Shown: positions 33,228 to 44,075 of the stretch, one piece after another
Layout: each line of letters opens with the position of its first letter
Position numbering within the stretch: position 1 is the first letter of the stretch
Source of the DNA: Citrobacter amalonaticus
GTDB taxonomy: Bacteria; Pseudomonadota; Gammaproteobacteria; Enterobacterales; Enterobacteriaceae
Assembly: GCF_002918555.1 (NCBI RefSeq)
Contig: NZ_PQMB01000005.1
Location: 39,089 to 103,088, forward strand
Length of the DNA: 64,000 nt
Reading direction: 5' to 3'
Notes under the pieces: generated by a model
Told to the model about the DNA's origin: nothing
Seen by the model: only the letters and a program-made list of their open reading frames with translations
Databases searched by the model: none
Position numbers and translations under genes: made by a program

Positions 33228-34450
33228 AAGGCGTCTCCTGAAAGCCGCAATGCCGAAAGAAAAGAGGTACCGTTTTGAGGAAGCGGGGCGCCGAAAAACT
33301 CACACACCGTAGCCCCAACATCGGATAAGGTGGCACGAACCCCCAACCGGGCAGGCTCCAGCCCCTGCTGATAAACCAGGACCGGCACGACTTCACGGGT
33401 ATGATGGCTATGTCCAATAGTCGGGTCGTTACCGTGATCGGCCATGACAACCAGACAATCATCAGGATCCATAGCGGCCATAAGGCGCGAAAGATTAAGG
33501 TCGACAAGCTGCAATCGTTCGGCATAACGAGCTACATCTTCTGCGTGTCCGGCAAGATCGGTTTCCTGAATGTTGGTACAGATGAATGCCGTCGGTTCGG
33601 CATGAAATTCATTAAAGGTGATATCCATAATCTGCTGGCTATCGACCAGGTTTTGCCAGCTGCGGCCATGCGGATTACTGACGATGTCCGCCACTTTCCC
33701 GACCAGTACGGTTGGTACGCCCGCTTCATGCAGTTTTTGCGGGACCTGCACCTGCTCATCAACGCCGTAGCCCATATGCCGCACCTGAAAACCGCATTCA
33801 TAAGCGCCGGAACGCGGGGCGTTAATCCCGATAAAACGCCCCTCTTTTGTCTCCGCGGCGTCCAGAATCTGCTGGCTGTCATGAAGTCGTCCGCCAAAGG
33901 TAATCACGCGCCCGACCCGTACCTGTTCACGCACCACGCGGCCTATCTCCAGCACCTCGTCAAAGGGAATAACCGAAAGATTGGCGGTAACGTTGTAGAC
34001 CTGGCCTAAATCTGCTTCGAGATTATCACCTACCGCGACCGCCCCATTAACCCACAGAAACGCCAGCGAGCCGCCGCGTCGTTCCACCCGCCAGCCCGCG
34101 GCTTTCAGCGCTTGCTCAACGTTGTCGATGACGTCGCTGAACGGCATCCGCAGCGGCACCTGTGGTCGTGAACCTAAAATCTCCTGATGTCCCATGAAGG
34201 TATCTCCGCCTTCATGCTGCAATTCCGCAACGCCCCAGACTGCCAATTCCGAAGGTTTCATCACCCCTGGCGTATAGCCCAGCGCGTTAATTAACCCGAG
34301 TTTTTCCAGAGTCGGCAGCTGTAAGTGCGGTAATTCACCGAGAATATGCCCACAGGTATTCGCCCCGGCATCCTGCGGCCTGACCAGCGTCACATCTTTC
34401 ATTGCGCCGACACCAAAGCTGTCGATAACCAGCACCACAAATCGGGCCAT
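33224..34450 (-). CDS. yhfW: YhfW, phosphopentomutase-like metalloenzyme
   Basis: Alkaline-phosphatase-superfamily protein resembling DeoB. The 408-residue product has the N-terminal metal Asp in [12 protein letters not shown]. The [11 protein letters not shown] segment corresponds to the DeoB DTxxGHxEI catalytic-threonine region, and [18 protein letters not shown] supplies the C-terminal metal ligands. The catalytic core thus looks intact; the sugar is unknown. It overlaps yhfX by one base and php by 4 bp, indicating tight co-translation. Confidence 0.92.
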   Translation of the reverse strand: MARFVVLVIDSFGVGAMKDVTLVRPQDAGANTCGHILGELPHLQLPTLEKLGLINALGYTPGVMKPSELAVWGVAELQHEGGDTFMGHQEILGSRPQVPLRMPFSDVIDNVEQALKAAGWRVERRGGSLAFLWVNGAVAVGDNLEADLGQVYNVTANLSVIPFDEVLEIGRVVREQVRVGRVITFGGRLHDSQQILDAAETKEGRFIGINAPRSGAYECGFQVRHMGYGVDEQVQVPQKLHEAGVPTVLVGKVADIVSNPHGRSWQNLVDSQQIMDITFNEFHAEPTAFICTNIQETDLAGHAEDVARYAERLQLVDLNLSRLMAAMDPDDCLVVMADHGNDPTIGHSHHTREVVPVLVYQQGLEPARLGVRATLSDVGATVCEFFGAPLPQNGTSFLSALRLSGDAL

Positions 34451-35613
34451 TAGTCCTCCAGAATATTACCGAGACTGTCATAACGGGCGACAATCTCCGC
34501 CGCTCCGCGTTGAATACCTGACACCAGCACCACATCACTGCGCGTCACGAAGATCTGCGTACGAAAGCAGAACACCGCCGCGCTGCTTACCGGGAACTCA
34601 CCGGCGAGAGGCAGGTAGTAATCAATGCTGCTGTCATCCACAGGTTTCAGCTTCGCCTGAATCGGGGTGTCATTATTCGGCGTAAAGACCAGCGCGTTCT
34701 GTGCATGACCGCGACGGTAATATCCCCCGCCATAGCAGTAACTGTCCCCGCGAAAATTATGGGAAACCTCGCTCAGCCAGAGCATCGCGATACGTTCAGG
34801 CTGATCGCCCTTCTGGTTGCAAGGAATAGTGCCGGTAAGCGCATGACCCGGCTCAGCATGAGTTACGCCATATTCCGCCAGGAGTGGTAACGACGCGCAG
34901 CTACTTGCAGACGGCGCGTTGAGTTGCTCAATCCCCATTCCCGCCTCTTCCAGCTCACGTCGGGCCTCCACCAGCGTTTGCAGGTTCGGCGTTGGTATGG
35001 TCTGGTGTGATTTTTCATCCCACAATAAACAGGGGAAATGTGTTAACCCCCTCACCCGCAGACCCGGTAACCGACGGATTTCACTTACCACGTCCGCCAG
35101 ATACGCCAACGGAAAACCGCTTTCCTGGCCTGGATAGAGAAAATCATTCTTACCGTATACCTTGAGCATTACGCTCTGTTCGCGACCGGCCCTGACCGCC
35201 GCCGCAGAGACTTCGCGCGCTTTCTCCAGCGAAAACAGGGTAATGACATCGGTTCCCTGCGCGACGGCCTCGCTGACCTGATGTGATGGGATTTGTACCA
35301 GATGCCCCTGATGCGCCACCGGTAACCCGGCGCGGCGCATAACGCGAGCCTCTTTGTAATCCACCACCACAATGCCTGCATATCCAAGCTGTAACAGCCT
35401 GTCCGCCAGCCAGGGATTACGCCCAATTTGTTTGGTCATCAGATACAATGAGATGCCGTGCTGTCGTGCGACATCCAGCAGGCGTTTGCCATTTTCCATC
35501 ACCTGATCAACATCAATGACCCAACTGTCCGGAGCAATCTTTCCCTGCTGCCACAGAGCGAGAGCGGCTGAGATAAGCGTGGGATTCTGGCGTTTCAATG
35601 CCTCTATAAACAT
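34450..35613 (-). CDS. yhfX: YhfX, alanine-racemase-fold PLP protein
   Basis: Fold-type III PLP protein. The 387-residue product has an N-terminal TIM barrel with the likely Schiff-base Lys61 in [15 protein letters not shown], and a C-terminal beta domain (about residues 255-387) as in alanine racemases and D-threonine aldolases. Reaction unknown. It is the first gene after the perfect palindrome at 35641-35668 and overlaps yhfW by one base (TAATG). Confidence 0.91.
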   Translation of the reverse strand: MFIEALKRQNPTLISAALALWQQGKIAPDSWVIDVDQVMENGKRLLDVARQHGISLYLMTKQIGRNPWLADRLLQLGYAGIVVVDYKEARVMRRAGLPVAHQGHLVQIPSHQVSEAVAQGTDVITLFSLEKAREVSAAAVRAGREQSVMLKVYGKNDFLYPGQESGFPLAYLADVVSEIRRLPGLRVRGLTHFPCLLWDEKSHQTIPTPNLQTLVEARRELEEAGMGIEQLNAPSASSCASLPLLAEYGVTHAEPGHALTGTIPCNQKGDQPERIAMLWLSEVSHNFRGDSYCYGGGYYRRGHAQNALVFTPNNDTPIQAKLKPVDDSSIDYYLPLAGEFPVSSAAVFCFRTQIFVTRSDVVLVSGIQRGAAEIVARYDSLGNILED

Positions 35614-35640
35614 CTTGTTGCCTCGTTTCTAATCCTTCAA

Positions 35641-35668
35641 TTAAATATTCATTTTTTTGAATATTTAA
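35641..35668 (-). promoter_or_regulatory. Perfect inverted repeat upstream of yhfX, candidate YhfZ operator
   Basis: TTAAATATTCA-N6-TGAATATTTAA has two 11-bp arms with no mismatch, lying 28-55 bp before yhfX in the 83-bp yhfY-yhfX gap. A related repeat adjoins yhfZ (36980-37007). The dyad and the presence of a wHTH regulator in the cluster suggest an operator; there is no U-tract-type terminator signature on the minus strand. Confidence 0.65.
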
Positions 35669-35696
35669 GGTGCGATACGCGGATATTCCGTTCACT

Positions 35697-36059
35697 TCAG
35701 ACGCTTTCGTGTACCGCCATCCACAATCCATATAAATTCGCCAACAGATATCCCTCCTCATTAGGATGGAGCGCCACCGCAAATTCTTTCAGCAAAGTGT
35801 GATTAACCAACTGTATGGTTGGCCAGAGGTTCGATTGCGCCAGCTCAGCCAGCAGCTCATTATCCAGCGCCTCAATAACTTCACCCCGACGACTGCGCAT
35901 TAATGCGCTCGCCATGTGGGTCATCGCCATCGTCCCCTGCTCGGTATAAACCGGCAGACGCCACTCTTCGTCCAGTCGCCTGACCACCTGCAACATACCA
36001 CTGCAAATATCTTTATCGATCACGCCCGCTTCACACAGCAGGTTCAGCCTGTTTTCCAT
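35697..36059 (-). CDS. yhfY: YhfY, PRD-domain protein
   Basis: A single PTS-regulation domain of 120 residues, starting MENRLNLLCEAGVIDKDICS. The family's phosphorylatable histidine is likely in MAMTHMASALMR near residue 48; a second His occurs in LVNHTLLKEF near 86. A free-standing PRD suggests that PTS phosphorylation state signals to YhfZ or an enzyme of the cluster. It follows yhfZ by 13 bp. Confidence 0.88.
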   Translation of the reverse strand: MENRLNLLCEAGVIDKDICSGMLQVVRRLDEEWRLPVYTEQGTMAMTHMASALMRSRRGEVIEALDNELLAELAQSNLWPTIQLVNHTLLKEFAVALHPNEEGYLLANLYGLWMAVHESV

Positions 36060-36072
36060 TGGTACGCCCTAA

Positions 36073-36981
36073 CTAATAACTGGGTTCCTGTTCACCGTTC
36101 GCCACACGTTGTTGATGAGCAAGCAGCGCCTCTTTATTCACAACCGCACTTAATAACTGCTGCATCGGATAATCCTCTGCCCGGGTCAACACCACGGCCT
36201 CCGTTGCCTGTAAAAATCGAAGATCGTCGGTGAGCGGCGTGGCCTCTAATCCCAGCACCGCCAGCTCGGCTTTTGCTACAACGTTCCAGATCACCGCATC
36301 CACATCCCCTTTCGCAATACGCTGAAGGCTCTCGTGATATGGAAGATCGATCAGTTCAACATCGCGTTCGCCAAAGCACGCTTCCGTCATGATCTTCTGA
36401 TCCGCCGAGCGGTTATCCAGTCCCACTCGCTTCACGCGTCCTGACTCCCCTTTACGGCAAATCAGCTGATGCTCACCCACGTAGGTATGCGGCCCCAGCG
36501 CCAGGGCAATACGAAGTCCGTCCTGGGCAAGATAACTTTCTGCGGCCAGACGAGAGACAACCGCCATGTCGTAGACGCCGTTTAGCAGGCATTCCACACG
36601 GATATCCGCCCCACGCATATGCGCATAATAAAAGGGAATGCCGTCGAATTGCGCCTTAAGCCCGCTCGCCAGCCCTTCATACAAACGGGTGTAGGGCAAC
36701 GGCATTGCGCAAACCACGTTGCTGATATCCACATGCTTCAACAACGTACGGTTATCCATCTCTACCAGGTAGCTACCGTTACGCCCTCGTCGCTCAATAC
36801 GGATCGCCCCGGATGATTCCAGCGTTTTCAGCGCAGCCTGGGTTAATCCCACGGATGAATGGCACTCATTTGCCAGTTCATCTATAGTTTTCAGACGGTT
36901 ACCGCACTTCTCACCAAGCAGATAACGAGCCAGGGTTGTCAACACAACCCCCTCTTTCTTAATAAATGTCCGACGCATCAT
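36073..36981 (-). CDS. yhfZ: YhfZ, winged-HTH transcriptional regulator
   Basis: Predicted local regulator. The 302-residue product has an N-terminal winged HTH (residues about 10-75, TIDELANECHSSVGLTQAALKTLESSGAI) and a C-terminal domain resembling a periplasmic-binding-protein fold (about 85-290) that probably senses a small effector. Two in-frame ATGs (36979-36981 and 36976-36978) exist; neither has a good ribosome site, and the first abuts an AT-rich dyad. Autoregulation through that dyad is plausible. Confidence 0.88.
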   Translation of the reverse strand: MMRRTFIKKEGVVLTTLARYLLGEKCGNRLKTIDELANECHSSVGLTQAALKTLESSGAIRIERRGRNGSYLVEMDNRTLLKHVDISNVVCAMPLPYTRLYEGLASGLKAQFDGIPFYYAHMRGADIRVECLLNGVYDMAVVSRLAAESYLAQDGLRIALALGPHTYVGEHQLICRKGESGRVKRVGLDNRSADQKIMTEACFGERDVELIDLPYHESLQRIAKGDVDAVIWNVVAKAELAVLGLEATPLTDDLRFLQATEAVVLTRAEDYPMQQLLSAVVNKEALLAHQQRVANGEQEPSY

Positions 36982-37029
36982 ATATTTTCATTTAATTGAA
37001 TATTTATATCCTCATTAAAATGAAGATAT
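36980..37029 (-). promoter_or_regulatory. AT-rich dyads at the yhfZ start
   Basis: ATATATTTTCA-TTTAAT-TGAATATTTAT (36980-37007) is an inverted repeat with 9 of 11 arm positions paired and the same 6-bp spacing as the perfect repeat before yhfX. Overlapping it, ATATCCTCATT-AA-AATGAAGATAT (37006-37029) pairs at 10 of 11 positions. They cover the yhfZ start codon and the likely promoter. Confidence 0.55.
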
Positions 37030-37097
37030 AACGCAATGGTGAAATGCACAAACGGCGAGGCGCTTCACAGTTTTTGTGGGTAGCAAACCGACAGGCG

Positions 37098-37124
37098 AAA
37101 AAAAACCGGGCAAAACCCGGTTTT
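37098..37124 (-). terminator. trpS operon terminator
   Basis: AAAACCGGG (37102-37110) and CCCGGTTTT (37116-37124) form a 9-bp stem with an A-run at 37098-37105. On the minus strand it ends in a U-tract, 17 bp after the trpS stop. Confidence 0.93.
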
Positions 37125-37140
37125 CACAATACGGAATGGA

Positions 37141-38145
37141 TCACGGCTTAGCAACAAAACCAATCGCTTCGTAAACCGCCTTCAGGGTAGCAGAGGCACG
37201 CGCACTGGCTTTCTCAGCCCCTTCTTTCATAACCTGCTGCAGGAAGGCTTCGTCGTTGCGGAAACGATGATAACGCTCCTGCAACTCGGTCAGCATACCG
37301 GAAACCGCTTCGGCCACTTCGCCCTTCAGATGACCATACATTTTCCCTTCGAAGTGCTGCTCCAGCTCCGGGATGCTCTGGCCGGTGACGGCAGAGAGAA
37401 TATCCAGCAGGTTGGATACACCCGCTTTGTTCTGGACATCGTAGCGCACAACCGGCGGCTCGTCGGAATCGGTCACCGCACGTTTGATCTTCTTCACGAC
37501 AGATTTCGGATCTTCCAGCAGGCCAATCACGTTGTTGCGGTTATCATCCGATTTGGACATCTTTTTGGTTGGCTCCAGCAGCGACATCACGCGCGCGCCA
37601 GACTTCGGAATAAACGGCTCAGGTACTTTGAAAATATCACCATACAGCGCGTTAAAACGCTGTGCGATGTCGCGGCTCAGCTCCAGATGCTGTTTCTGGT
37701 CTTCACCCACCGGCACCTGGTTGGTCTGATACAGCAAAATGTCCGCCGCCATCAGCACCGGATAGTCAAACAGACCCGCGTTGATGTTCTCAGCATAGCG
37801 TGCAGATTTATCTTTAAACTGAGTCATACGGCTCAGCTCGCCGAAGTAGGTGTAGCAGTTCAGCGCCCAGCTCAGCTGCGCATGTTCCGGCACGTGAGAC
37901 TGAACGAAGATAGTGCTTTTTTCAGGGTCGATACCGCATGCCAGATACAGAGCCAGCGTATCCAGCGTCGCTTTACGCAGCTGTTGCGCGTCCTGGCGCA
38001 CGGTGATGGCATGCTGGTCAACGATGCAGTAAATGCAATGATAGTCATCCTGCATGTTCACCCACTGACGCAGCGCACCCATGTAGTTGCCAATGGTCAA
38101 TTCACCTGAGGGCTGTGCGCCACTAAAAACGATGGGCTTAGTCAT
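37141..38145 (-). CDS. trpS: Tryptophanyl-tRNA synthetase
   Basis: Charges tRNA-Trp in the cytoplasm. The 334-residue class I synthetase has the HIGH-equivalent [14 protein letters not shown] at residues 12-25 and the KMSKS loop in [10 protein letters not shown] near 195. It starts [11 protein letters not shown]. Its start overlaps the gph stop by 8 bp, making it the distal gene of damX-dam-rpe-gph-trpS. Length as in E. coli. Confidence 0.99.
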   Translation of the reverse strand: MTKPIVFSGAQPSGELTIGNYMGALRQWVNMQDDYHCIYCIVDQHAITVRQDAQQLRKATLDTLALYLACGIDPEKSTIFVQSHVPEHAQLSWALNCYTYFGELSRMTQFKDKSARYAENINAGLFDYPVLMAADILLYQTNQVPVGEDQKQHLELSRDIAQRFNALYGDIFKVPEPFIPKSGARVMSLLEPTKKMSKSDDNRNNVIGLLEDPKSVVKKIKRAVTDSDEPPVVRYDVQNKAGVSNLLDILSAVTGQSIPELEQHFEGKMYGHLKGEVAEAVSGMLTELQERYHRFRNDEAFLQQVMKEGAEKASARASATLKAVYEAIGFVAKP

Positions 38146-38896
38146 TTTTCAATTCCTGATTATCGCTGTGCAAAAGCCCGAGAGCGGGCAGAAGGTCATT
38201 AATTTGGTCGTAAATGACGTCCGGCTGGCTAAGATCAATCGCTTCACCGTAGTTATAGCCATACGTCAGCCCCACAGAGGGACAGCCCGCCGCTTTTGCT
38301 GCCTGAATGTCGTTGCGGGAATCGCCGACAAAGAGCATCTGCTCTGGCGCAACGCCCATTCGGTTTGCCACCAGCAGCAGCGGATCCGGATGCGGCTTTT
38401 TGTTTTGTACATCGTCGCCACCGATGACCACGCTGAAATATCTGGCGATATCCAGTGCATCAAGCAGCGGTGCCACAAACGGCGTCGGCTTGTTGGTCAC
38501 CAGGCCTAACGGCAGCCCTTTCGCGTGCAAGGCACCCAGCGTATCGGCCACGTGTGGGAACAGGAATGTCCCTTCCTCCGCAACATCGCCATAGTACCGG
38601 TCGAACAGCTTACGCAAAATACGCACCTGTTCTTCAGCGGGGATATCATCGTCCACCGGCGGTTTACCCATTGTTTTTCGCAACGTAGCACGTTCCTGGC
38701 GCGACCAGGCAAGCGCACGTTCCATTAAGACATCAGCACCGTTTCCGATCCAGGTAATCACGCGTTCTTCACCGGCAACCGGCAGCTCCAGCGCATACAG
38801 CGCCATATCGACGGCGGCGGCCAGGCCCGGCGCGCTGTCTACCAGCGTACCATCGAGGTCAAAGGCGACGCCCCGAATATTATGCAACTTATTCAT
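38138..38896 (-). CDS. gph: Phosphoglycolate phosphatase
   Basis: HAD-superfamily phosphatase that removes 2-phosphoglycolate formed during repair of 3'-phosphoglycolate DNA ends. The 252-residue product has motif [11 protein letters not shown] (residues 12-21), motif [11 protein letters not shown] and motif [21 protein letters not shown]. It overlaps rpe by 8 bp and trpS by 8 bp. Confidence 0.98.
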   Translation of the reverse strand: MNKLHNIRGVAFDLDGTLVDSAPGLAAAVDMALYALELPVAGEERVITWIGNGADVLMERALAWSRQERATLRKTMGKPPVDDDIPAEEQVRILRKLFDRYYGDVAEEGTFLFPHVADTLGALHAKGLPLGLVTNKPTPFVAPLLDALDIARYFSVVIGGDDVQNKKPHPDPLLLVANRMGVAPEQMLFVGDSRNDIQAAKAAGCPSVGLTYGYNYGEAIDLSQPDVIYDQINDLLPALGLLHSDNQELKND

Positions 38897-39566
38897 GACT
38901 TACCTTTGCCAGTTCACTACGCATTTCATCGATGACTTTTTTATAGTCAGGTTGATCGAAGATGGCAGAGCCAGCGACAAACATGTCGGCACCTGCCGCC
39001 GCAATTTCACCAATGTTGCTCGCCTTCACGCCGCCATCCACTTCCAGGCGGATATCGTAGCCAGACTCATCAATACGACGGCGCACTTCACGCAGTTTAT
39101 CCAGCGTTTGTGGGATAAAAGACTGACCGCCAAAGCCTGGGTTAACGGACATCAGGAGGATCACATCCAGCTTATCCATGACGTAGTCCAGATAGCTCAG
39201 CGGTGTTGCCGGATTGAACACCAGACCCGCCTTACAGCCGTTTTCTTTAATCAACTGCAAGGTGCGGTCAACGTGTTCGGAGGCTTCCGGATGAAAAGTG
39301 ATGATGCTGGCGCCTGCTGCGGCGAAATCCGGCACGATGCGGTCTACCGGTTTCACCATCAGATGCACATCAATTGGCGCGGTAATACCGTATTTACGCA
39401 AGGATTTTAGCACCATCGGACCAATGGTCAGGTTAGGCACATAGTGGTTGTCCATGACGTCGAAATGGACGACATCAGCACCGGCAGCCAGTGCGTTTGC
39501 GGTGTCCTCACCCAGGCGAGCAAAATCAGCCGACAGAATTGAGGGGGCAATCAAATACTGTTTCAT
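38889..39566 (-). CDS. rpe: Ribulose-phosphate 3-epimerase
   Basis: Interconverts ribulose 5-phosphate and xylulose 5-phosphate in the pentose phosphate pathway. The 225-residue TIM barrel has [14 protein letters not shown] near residue 35, DVHLMVKP near 67, [12 protein letters not shown] near 140 and EVDGGVK near 176. It follows dam by 17 bp and overlaps gph by 8 bp. Confidence 0.99.
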   Translation of the reverse strand: MKQYLIAPSILSADFARLGEDTANALAAGADVVHFDVMDNHYVPNLTIGPMVLKSLRKYGITAPIDVHLMVKPVDRIVPDFAAAGASIITFHPEASEHVDRTLQLIKENGCKAGLVFNPATPLSYLDYVMDKLDVILLMSVNPGFGGQSFIPQTLDKLREVRRRIDESGYDIRLEVDGGVKASNIGEIAAAGADMFVAGSAIFDQPDYKKVIDEMRSELAKVSHE

Positions 39567-39583
39567 CCGCTTCTCCTTGAGAA

Positions 39584-40420
39584 TTACTTTTTCGCAGGCG
39601 TTACGGCTTCTGGTTTGTACAGCGCCAGCAGTTCGTTCACCTTTTTACGTGTGCCGCCGTTGCTGCTTATACTGCGCCGCACTTTGACCTGAAAATGTTT
39701 CGCCGCTTTATACCATTCACGGGTATCGGGCGTATCGTGGTTCGAAATTAACACCGGGATCCGCTTATTGACCAGCTTTTCCGCCATCTCCGCCAGACGA
39801 GCCTGTTCTTTAGGGCTGAAGCTGTTGGTATGATAAGCGGTGAAATTTGCCGTTGCAGAAAGCGGTGCATAAGGCGGATCACAATAGACCACAGAGTTTA
39901 CCTCTGCACGATCCATGCACTCTTCGTAAGAGAGGCAGTGAAACTCTGCTTTCTGCGCTTTTTCGGCAAAATGGTACAACTCTGCTTCCGGGAAGTAAGG
40001 CTTCTTATAGCGGCCAAACGGAACGTTAAACTCACCACGCAAATTGTAGCGGCACAGACCATTGTAACCATAACGGTTCAGGTATAAGAACAGAACCGCC
40101 CGACGGAATGGATCCTGGCAGTTGTTGAACTCATCACGGAATTGATAGTAAACCTCGGCCAGATTCGTATCAGGCGCAAACAGCTCACGGGAAGCCTGCA
40201 CATACTCTTCGGTACGCGACTTCACAATGTTATAAAGACCGATCAGATCGCTGTTAATATCGGCAAGAAGATAACGAGAAAAATCGGTGTTAAGAAACAC
40301 CGACCCGGCCCCCACAAAGGGTTCGACCAGACACTCGCCTTGCGGTAAATGCCGTTTGATATCATCAAGCAGGGGGTATTTTCCCCCTGCCCACTTCAGA
40401 AAAGCGCGATTTTTTTTCAT
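39584..40420 (-). CDS. dam: DNA adenine methyltransferase Dam
   Basis: Methylates the N6 of adenine in GATC, marking strands for mismatch repair, replication initiation control and gene regulation. The 278-residue product has the SAM-binding FVGAGSVF near residue 35 and the catalytic DPPY motif in [12 protein letters not shown] near 181. It starts [16 protein letters not shown]. It is 66 bp after damX and 17 bp before rpe. Confidence 0.99.
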   Translation of the reverse strand: MKKNRAFLKWAGGKYPLLDDIKRHLPQGECLVEPFVGAGSVFLNTDFSRYLLADINSDLIGLYNIVKSRTEEYVQASRELFAPDTNLAEVYYQFRDEFNNCQDPFRRAVLFLYLNRYGYNGLCRYNLRGEFNVPFGRYKKPYFPEAELYHFAEKAQKAEFHCLSYEECMDRAEVNSVVYCDPPYAPLSATANFTAYHTNSFSPKEQARLAEMAEKLVNKRIPVLISNHDTPDTREWYKAAKHFQVKVRRSISSNGGTRKKVNELLALYKPEAVTPAKK

Positions 40421-40486
40421 GCTGACTAACTAATTACACCTTCTCCGGCTGTGGAAAAAGCTCCGACAGCATTCTGCGCTTTAACA

Positions 40487-41767
40487 TTACTTCAGATCGG
40501 CCTGCACCTGACGCAACGGTTTTGCCCACGGGTTTTTCGCCTGCACATCGGCTGGCAGCGTGGAAACCGCACGTTTCGCATCGTCTTTAGAGGCATATAC
40601 GCCAGTCACCAGAACATACCACGGCTGGCCATTACGCGTCGTCTGATACACCACATAGTTTTTCAGGTTCTCTTTCTTCGCCCAACCGTTCAGGTTGTCG
40701 TAGTTAGAAGAGCTGCTGAGCTGCAGGGTGTAATGACTGGAAGGCGCAGATTTCAGCGAATCCACATTACCCGCGCTTTTCGCACCCGCCGCACTGCTGG
40801 TATTAGCCGCCGGGGTTGTCGTTTGCGCTGGTGCTGCGGTTTGCGCAGGCGTAGTCGTTGCCGTCGCTTTAGGCGCAGTCGTGGCAGCCGGGGTCTTCGC
40901 TGTCGTAACAGGCGCAGCAGGCTCAGTACGTTTTGGCTGGGCGGTTGGCTTAGGCTCCACAGGGGTCGCTTTTGCGGTTGTCTGCGGTTTCTTCGGCTCA
41001 ATCACCACCTGCTTACGCTCCGGACGTGTCGTCTGGCGCTCAGTGGGTTGCGCTGTCGCCGTCTGGCGAGGCGCGTTGCCGTTATGAACAGGAGCAACGG
41101 TCGCCGGTTCGGTCGGCAACGTAGAGTTCACCACCACATTGTTAACCTGATCCTGACCCCGCGGTTGAGTCAGTGCATTGTTCAGGTCGCCCTGAACTTC
41201 AACGCGCTGCTGACCTTCCGTCGCCGCTGGCGCTTGTCCTTGCGTTGGCGTTGAGGAGATCGGCGGCAGAGAAACGTCCTGCTGCGCGTTTGCGGTATTC
41301 TGTTCAACGCCCGGCGCAGGCTGAGCTGTGCTCGCCTGATCGGTCGCGTTATTGCCGGAAAGATCGATACTCTTCTCGCCAGACGCCGTCTGTTCGCTGG
41401 AAGAGGTTGAAGGGGACTTCAGCGCGGAACCAATGCCGACGATCAGCAGCAGCAATACCAGCACCCCAACCCCCATCATCACATACTGACGCGAGGCAGG
41501 TTTGGCGGCGGCTTTTTTACGCTTTTTAGGACGACGCTCTACGCGTTCTTCATCCACGATTTCATCATTGGACTCGTAATCGTCTTCAGCGTCCTGTTCG
41601 TCAAGGCGCTCTTTACGCCCACGCGTCGGACGACGGTCATCGGTATCCAAATCAACATCATCGAAATTGATTTGTGGCTCACCGCGTTCAGAAGATTGAC
41701 GAGAACGACCAGTACGACGATCGCTGGGATCGGGTTTCAGCTCGTCTTCTGGTTTGAATTCATCCAT
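40487..41767 (-). CDS. damX: DamX, SPOR-domain cell division protein
   Basis: DamX is an inner-membrane division-site protein that binds denuded septal peptidoglycan. The 426-residue product has a charged cytoplasmic part (1-95) and one membrane segment at about 96-116 ([17 protein letters not shown]). A long low-complexity Pro/Ala/Thr/Gln periplasmic linker spans about 150-340, and the C-terminal SPOR domain about 345-426 ([19 protein letters not shown]). It precedes dam and follows aroB by 96 bp. Confidence 0.97.
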   Translation of the reverse strand: MDEFKPEDELKPDPSDRRTGRSRQSSERGEPQINFDDVDLDTDDRRPTRGRKERLDEQDAEDDYESNDEIVDEERVERRPKKRKKAAAKPASRQYVMMGVGVLVLLLLIVGIGSALKSPSTSSSEQTASGEKSIDLSGNNATDQASTAQPAPGVEQNTANAQQDVSLPPISSTPTQGQAPAATEGQQRVEVQGDLNNALTQPRGQDQVNNVVVNSTLPTEPATVAPVHNGNAPRQTATAQPTERQTTRPERKQVVIEPKKPQTTAKATPVEPKPTAQPKRTEPAAPVTTAKTPAATTAPKATATTTPAQTAAPAQTTTPAANTSSAAGAKSAGNVDSLKSAPSSHYTLQLSSSSNYDNLNGWAKKENLKNYVVYQTTRNGQPWYVLVTGVYASKDDAKRAVSTLPADVQAKNPWAKPLRQVQADLK

Positions 41768-41863
41768 TTAACACCCCGCTCAAAGGTTAATGCTTACGAC
41801 GTTGCAATTAACCTGAATTTAAATGACCAGTACCGTACGGTATCGGTCCGACCTTTCTTGTTT

Positions 41864-42952
41864 TTACGCCTGCTGACAGTCAGCAATAGCGCTAAGAACT
41901 ACCTCGTGCGACACTCCGCCGCGGACTTCACTTTTCCCTATGGCCAGCGGGAGAATTAAGCGCATTTCACCCGCCAACACTTTTTTATCACGTAACATAT
42001 GCGGCAGATAAGCCTGAGCGGACATCTCGCGTGGTCCGTTAACTGGCAAGCCAGCGCGCTTAAGCAACGTTATGATACGCTGCGTGTCAGCAGAACTAAA
42101 CTGACCAAGACGTTCTGAGGTACGGGCAGCCATCACCATACCAGCGGCGACAGCTTCACCATGTAACCAATTGCCATAACCCATTTCAGCTTCAATGGCG
42201 TGACCATACGTGTGTCCCAGATTCAGTAAAGCACGTAAGCCCATTTCACGCTCGTCTGCGGCAACAACTTCGGCTTTCAGCTCACAACAACGGCGAATAC
42301 AGTACGCCATCGCCGGACCATCCAGACGCAACAGCGCATCCAGATTCTCTTCAAGCCAGCTGAAAAATTCACCGTCAAGGATAATGCCGTACTTGATCAC
42401 TTCCGCCAGTCCCGATGCCAGCTCGCGTGCCGGAAGGGTTTTCAGGCAGTCGAGATCCACCACCACGGAGGCGGGTTGATAAAACGCGCCAATCATGTTT
42501 TTGCCGAGAGGGTGGTTTACCGCGGTTTTACCGCCAACGGAGGAGTCAACTTGCGACAGTAATGTCGTTGGGACCTGAATAAAACGCACGCCACGCTGGT
42601 AGCTGGCGGCCGCAAACCCCGTCAGATCGCCAATCACGCCGCCGCCAAGCGCGACCAGCGTGGTATCACGACCGTGTGGTTTTTGCAGTAATGCCGTAAA
42701 CACCGTATCCAGCACCGTCAGGCTTTTATACTGCTCGCCATCGGGAAGGATGACGCTGTCAACGTTCACACCAGCCTGTTCAAGTACGCCGCGAATCTTA
42801 TCAAGATAAAGAGGAGCCAGGGTTTCGTTGGTCACCAACATAACCTGCTCGCCCGATTTCAGCGGTAAGAATGAAGCTGGTTCGTTAAACAAACCAGCCG
42901 CGATGGTGATAGGGTAACTACGTTCCCCGAGAGTGACGGTGATCCTCTCCAT
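41864..42952 (-). CDS. aroB: 3-Dehydroquinate synthase
   Basis: Second step of the shikimate pathway: DAHP to 3-dehydroquinate using NAD+ and a divalent metal. The 362-residue product has [13 protein letters not shown] near residue 105 (NAD site). Metal ligands are expected in LAEVIKYG near 184, [12 protein letters not shown] near 245-255 and [10 protein letters not shown] near 265. It follows aroK by 57 bp. Confidence 0.99.
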   Translation of the reverse strand: MERITVTLGERSYPITIAAGLFNEPASFLPLKSGEQVMLVTNETLAPLYLDKIRGVLEQAGVNVDSVILPDGEQYKSLTVLDTVFTALLQKPHGRDTTLVALGGGVIGDLTGFAAASYQRGVRFIQVPTTLLSQVDSSVGGKTAVNHPLGKNMIGAFYQPASVVVDLDCLKTLPARELASGLAEVIKYGIILDGEFFSWLEENLDALLRLDGPAMAYCIRRCCELKAEVVAADEREMGLRALLNLGHTYGHAIEAEMGYGNWLHGEAVAAGMVMAARTSERLGQFSSADTQRIITLLKRAGLPVNGPREMSAQAYLPHMLRDKKVLAGEMRLILPLAIGKSEVRGGVSHEVVLSAIADCQQA

Positions 42953-43009
42953 GACGCGACATCCACCTTAATGACTTGTACCCGCAGGCAAGTGTGTATT
43001 AAGCCAGAA

Positions 43010-43531
43010 TCAGTTGCTTTCCAGCATATGGATAATCTGGTTCGCTACGACTTTGGCGCTCTGATCGTCGGTACGAATGGTCACGTCGGCAATCTCTTCA
43101 TACAGCGGATTACGTTCGTCGGCCAACGCTTCCAGCACTTCGCGAGGCGGTGCTTCTACCTGCAACAGCGGGCGTTTTTTATCGCGCTGCGTACGCGCAA
43201 GTTGTTTTTCAATCGTCGTTTCAAGATAGACTACGACACCGCGCGCGGAGAGACGATTACGAGTTTCGCGTGATTTTACAGAGCCACCGCCGGTTGCCAG
43301 CACAATACCCTGCTTTTCCGTCAACTCGTTGATGACTTTCTCTTCACGATCGCGGAAGCCGTCTTCACCTTCCACATCGAAGACCCAGCCCACATCAGCT
43401 CCGGTGCGTTTCTCAATCTCTTGATCAGAATCGTAAAATTCCATATTGAGTTGTTGAGCTAACTGGCGCCCAATAGTGCTTTTTCCGGCACCCATAGGCC
43501 CAACCAGAAAGATATTGCGTTTCTCTGCCAT
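43010..43531 (-). CDS. aroK: Shikimate kinase I
   Basis: Phosphorylates shikimate at the 3-hydroxyl. The 173-residue product has the P-loop GPMGAGKST at residues 11-19, the shikimate-binding [13 protein letters not shown] near 33-45 and [11 protein letters not shown] near 80. It starts [18 protein letters not shown]. First gene of the aroK-aroB-damX-dam-rpe-gph-trpS superoperon. Confidence 0.99.
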   Translation of the reverse strand: MAEKRNIFLVGPMGAGKSTIGRQLAQQLNMEFYDSDQEIEKRTGADVGWVFDVEGEDGFRDREEKVINELTEKQGIVLATGGGSVKSRETRNRLSARGVVVYLETTIEKQLARTQRDKKRPLLQVEAPPREVLEALADERNPLYEEIADVTIRTDDQSAKVVANQIIHMLESN

Positions 43532-43828
43532 TTTTTCGGTACTACTAAGACTATTCGTTAATGATAAACCCGCGTCGCAGACACTGAGCGCAGCAGGACA
43601 TGAACTGAAACCTCATAAGATATTGCGAGAGTCAGACTGAAAATTATCTCAATACTCCAACGGGTTTGGCAACTGAATAAATTACCAAGCCCCTTGTATT
43701 TCTGGTAGCGGCAAACGAACTGGCCTTAAAATACCGTAACGAGCAACGAATCGCGCTCGTTGGCAACTCAAAACAGGCCGACAACCAACCACCGAAAAAG
43801 TGAAGAGTATTCACAAGTGCATAAGCAA
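43532..43828. other. Gene-free leader upstream of aroK
   Basis: About 300 bp without a plausible gene on either strand. By position it should hold the promoters of the aroK superoperon, but I could not fix convincing -10/-35 elements by eye. Confidence 0.5.
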
Positions 43829-43858
43829 CAAAAAGTACCGACTCTCAAATCGGTACTC
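43829..43858 (-). terminator. hof operon terminator
   Basis: AGTACCGA (43834-43841) and TCGGTACT (43850-43857) form a perfect 8-bp stem with 8-nt loop. A5 lies to its left (43830-43834), giving a U-tract on the minus strand. It separates hofQ from the aroK leader. Confidence 0.85.
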
Positions 43859-43925
43859 CTTGTATGCTAAATACCTCCGCACGTCAAATCCCTGAAACGA
43901 ATTCAGTGCAAAAATAACCGTGTTT

Positions 43926-44069
43926 TATCCCCGAAATAATTCGAGTTGCAGGGCAAAACGGCGCTGTCATTTTGAACCGCGCTTGCAGCGGCCCCGCGGG
44001 GGAGAGGCCCGGAGATGGGCCGGGTAACAAAGCTAACGCATCTGCAACTTGAAGTATGACGAGTATATT
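43926..44069 (-). repeat. ERIC-family element (hairpin-insert variant) before aroK
   Basis: About 144 bp with ERIC-type ends (TTCGAGTTGCA at left; TGCAACTTGAAGTATGACGA at right). A diverged core contains the palindrome GGCCCGGAGATGGGCC, also seen in the nirD-nirC copy. It follows the hofQ stop by 6 bp. Confidence 0.65.
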
Positions 44070-44075
44070 TATAAA

